The position numbers and the translations under genes are program-made. DNA of 64,000 nt from Pseudomonas sivasensis. Lineage in GTDB: Bacteria; Pseudomonadota; Gammaproteobacteria; Pseudomonadales; Pseudomonadaceae. Every line of letters starts with the position of its first letter. Within the stretch, counting starts at the first letter, position 1. The stretch covers positions 1 through 64,000 of the forward strand of contig NZ_JAAOWU010000004.1 in assembly GCF_013778505.1 (NCBI RefSeq), in the 5' to 3' direction. The notes under the pieces were generated by a model. That model saw nothing but the letters and a program-made list of their open reading frames with translations. It searched no databases and had not been told where the DNA came from. Shown piece by piece: positions 62,174 to 64,000 of the stretch.

Positions 62174-62689
62174 CTACACCAGTTTCTGCAACTGCGCCGC
62201 CGTATCCACCGCGCCCATGGTCTGGGCCGCTGCCAGCGCGGTCGCGCCCTGGGCATCTGTGGCCTTGGGGTTGGCGCCCTGACCAAGCAGGTAATCGACC
62301 ATGTCAACGCGGTTGAACATCGCCGCCATCATCAGCGCGGTGCGACCGTCTGAGGACGCGGCTTCTACCGGCGTCCCACCCTCGATCAGCGCCTTGACCA
62401 CCGGCAGGTTGCCCTTGAAGGCGGCACCGGCAATCGGCAGTTGGTTCTTGTCGTTCGCGATCAGTGGATCGGCCTTGAACTCCAGGAGCACTTTCACCGC
62501 CTCGGCGTGGCCGTGGTAGGCCGAGAGCATCAGCAGGGTGTCGCCATTGTGGTTGCGGAAATTGGCCGGCAAGCCTTTGGCCAAAAGCGCGGCAAGCATG
62601 GCCGCGTCGCCGCGGCGGGCCACGTCGAAAACTTGCTCGGCAAATTCGGCGGCTTCGTCTTCGGTCATTTGTTTAGGCTGGTCGGACAT
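62174..62689 (-). CDS. ankyrin-repeat protein
   Basis: A 171-residue protein made of about four ankyrin repeats: NGDTLLMLSAYHGHAEAVKVLL, NQLPIAGAAFKGNLPVVKALI, DGRTALMMAAMFNRVDMVDYLL and QGATALAAAQTMG. The first 30 residues are an acidic helix. It has no export signal, so it probably acts as a cytoplasmic protein-binding scaffold; the downstream 176-residue protein is the obvious candidate partner. ATG 62689 is preceded by AAGGAGCCCC. Confidence 0.87.
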   Translation of the reverse strand: MSDQPKQMTEDEAAEFAEQVFDVARRGDAAMLAALLAKGLPANFRNHNGDTLLMLSAYHGHAEAVKVLLEFKADPLIANDKNQLPIAGAAFKGNLPVVKALIEGGTPVEAASSDGRTALMMAAMFNRVDMVDYLLGQGANPKATDAQGATALAAAQTMGAVDTAAQLQKLV

Positions 62690-62783
62690 GTGGGGCTCCT
62701 TATCTGGTACTGAATAGGCGCCAGTGTCGCGAGGGAGTTCCCACCTGTCATGGCTTTTTTGTCAAAAGCCCCCATAGCCACAA

Positions 62784-64000
62784 TCAATAGCGGAACTGAC
62801 CGCCCTGGATCTGCGCGAGCAATTGCCCGGTGACCGGCACGTAGCAGTCCGAACCCGGCAGCCAGGCATACACCGGGTCATTGCCGGCCTTGTCCGGATC
62901 GAAAGCCTCCTCCTTGAGCTTGACCTTCTGGTACTTGAAGGTACCGGTGGTTTCCATCTTGACCTTGATCCGCAGGAACAATGGCACCGCATAGGCTGGC
63001 AACTGGCCGTGGGCGAATTGCAGCAGCTCGCGCATGTCCAGCGCGGCCAGGGACTCGCTGGGGGTGATGGCGACCATGCCCGCGCGCCCGTTGGTGTTCT
63101 CGATCTCAACGCCATACGCCACCACTTCGGCGATCTGGGGGTGTTGCAGCAGGACATTCTCGACCTCGGTGGTGGAGACGTTTTCACCCTTCCAGCGGTA
63201 AGTGTCCCCCAGGCGATCGACAAATTGCGCATGGCCGAAGCCGATGCTGCGCAACAAATCGCCGGTATTGAAGTAGCGATCGCCCTTTTCAAACACGTCA
63301 GTGAGCACCACCCGGCGATTTTTTTCCGGATCGGTGTAGCCGTCGAAGGGCGATTTTTCATCGATCCTCGCCAGCAACAGCCCCTGCCCGCCCGAGGGCA
63401 CCTTACGCATAAAGCCATCGCTGCCGCGCAGCGGCTCGCCGCCTTCGTGGTCATAGTCCACCAGAGCCCAATGCTGCAGGCAAAAGCCGATGGTGTTGTC
63501 GAAATTCAATACGTTGGTAAAGCCGATATTGCCGTCGCTGGCCGCGTACAGCTCGCAGATATGCTCAACGCCGTAGCGCGCCTTGAACTGCGCCCACACG
63601 CCAGGGCGCAGGCCGTTGCCGACCATCTTGGTGACGCGGTTATCACGGTCGTTTTCAGTGGGCGGCTGGTCGAGCAGGTAACGGCACAACTCGCCGACAT
63701 AACCGAGGGTGGTTGCCTTGAATCTGCGCGCATCGTCCCAGAACTGGCTGGCGCTGAACTTGCGGCGGATGGCAAAGCCTGACGCGCCGACAATTGCAGA
63801 GCCCCAGCACACGCACAATCCGGTGGCGTGGTAGAGCGGCAAGGTGCAATAGAGGACGTCATCCGGCCCCATGTCCAGGGCGATACTGCCGAAGCTGACG
63901 GCCGTTTTGGTCCAGCGGCCATGCTTCATAATCCCGGCCTTGGGCAGGCCGGTGGTGCCGGAGGTGTAGATATAGAAGCACGGGTCATTGAAGAAGACCT
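62784..64000 (-). CDS. long-chain acyl-CoA synthetase (FATP/FadD6-like), 5' end missing
   Basis: The reading frame is open to the right edge, so the N terminus is outside the window; at least 404 residues are visible. An ATG at 63929 is internal: the AMP-binding loop YTSGTTGLPKAG lies upstream of it, near 63936-63971. Further motifs are LPLYHATGLCVCWGSA, ELYAASDGNIG, YFNTGDLLRSIGFGHAQFVDRLGDTYRWKGENVS and the C-terminal lysine in TGTFKYQKVKLKEEAFDP. It resembles the very-long-chain/FATP group that activates fatty acids to acyl-CoA. Confidence 0.88.
   Translation of the reverse strand, partial: VFFNDPCFYIYTSGTTGLPKAGIMKHGRWTKTAVSFGSIALDMGPDDVLYCTLPLYHATGLCVCWGSAIVGASGFAIRRKFSASQFWDDARRFKATTLGYVGELCRYLLDQPPTENDRDNRVTKMVGNGLRPGVWAQFKARYGVEHICELYAASDGNIGFTNVLNFDNTIGFCLQHWALVDYDHEGGEPLRGSDGFMRKVPSGGQGLLLARIDEKSPFDGYTDPEKNRRVVLTDVFEKGDRYFNTGDLLRSIGFGHAQFVDRLGDTYRWKGENVSTTEVENVLLQHPQIAEVVAYGVEIENTNGRAGMVAITPSESLAALDMRELLQFAHGQLPAYAVPLFLRIKVKMETTGTFKYQKVKLKEEAFDPDKAGNDPVYAWLPGSDCYVPVTGQLLAQIQGGQFRY

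Overview
The window is a high-GC, densely coded stretch of a Pseudomonas chromosome, most likely of the P. fluorescens group. The evidence is the codon use, a FecI/FecR/FecA system, an N-acetylglutaminylglutamine amide (NAGGN) osmolyte operon, an UndA 1-undecene synthase with all known ligand positions conserved, small Pseudomonas families (DUF2986, DUF3309, DUF1289), and dispersed TGTGGGAG-type palindromes. No phage, integrase, transposase or CRISPR array was seen. Both ends cut genes: an alpha/beta hydrolase on the left and an acyl-CoA ligase on the right.

Layout. 0-9 kb: hydrolase, NepI-like MFS exporter, YeeE/YedE sulfur transporter, a second MFS exporter, a Ni/Co-sensing RcnR-type repressor with a DmeF-type CDF exporter, a DUF1289 protein, a secreted nuclease and a PRISE-like reductase. 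8.7-11.6 kb: a three-gene minus-strand operon (unknown 144-residue protein, double-domain KaiC-like ATPase, soluble histidine kinase). 11.7-16.2 kb: FecI sigma factor, FecR regulator and FecA-type siderophore receptor, with remnants of MFS transporters on both sides. 16.2-21.6 kb: 2-hydroxyacid dehydrogenase, LysR regulator, RraA-family aldolase, aminotransferase and dicarboxylate/amino-acid symporter, which read as a catabolic module. 21.6-26.7 kb: IbpA heat-shock protein, tRNA-Asn, LysR/lldD, a diguanylate cyclase and UndA. 26.7-37.4 kb: GGDEF/EAL protein, ABC exporter, DsbA-like protein, TrhO, BolA, a DUF2059 protein, FumC, EamA permease and thiolase.

37.4-38.3 kb is a 900-base non-coding block built from 133-base palindromic elements, 36-base tandem units and a shared spacer, partly duplicated. 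38.3-51.8 kb holds polyphosphate:AMP phosphotransferase and two giant paralogous proteins (about 1,610 residues each) with leucine-rich repeats and a C-terminal NEL-type ubiquitin ligase signature; they bracket the tRNA-modification gene mnmC. 52-57 kb is the NAGGN operon. 57-64 kb carries a UPF0270 protein, a CsrA/Rsm paralogue, an SDR, DUF3309, an LTA-synthase-like membrane sulfatase, a PLDc_N-like membrane protein, an unknown/ankyrin pair and the partial acyl-CoA ligase.

The parts most worth following up are the paired NEL proteins around mnmC, the KaiC-like/kinase operon, the proposed 4-substituted-glutamate catabolic module, UndA, and the composite repeat block. All functional calls come from reading motifs by eye; no database search was run.
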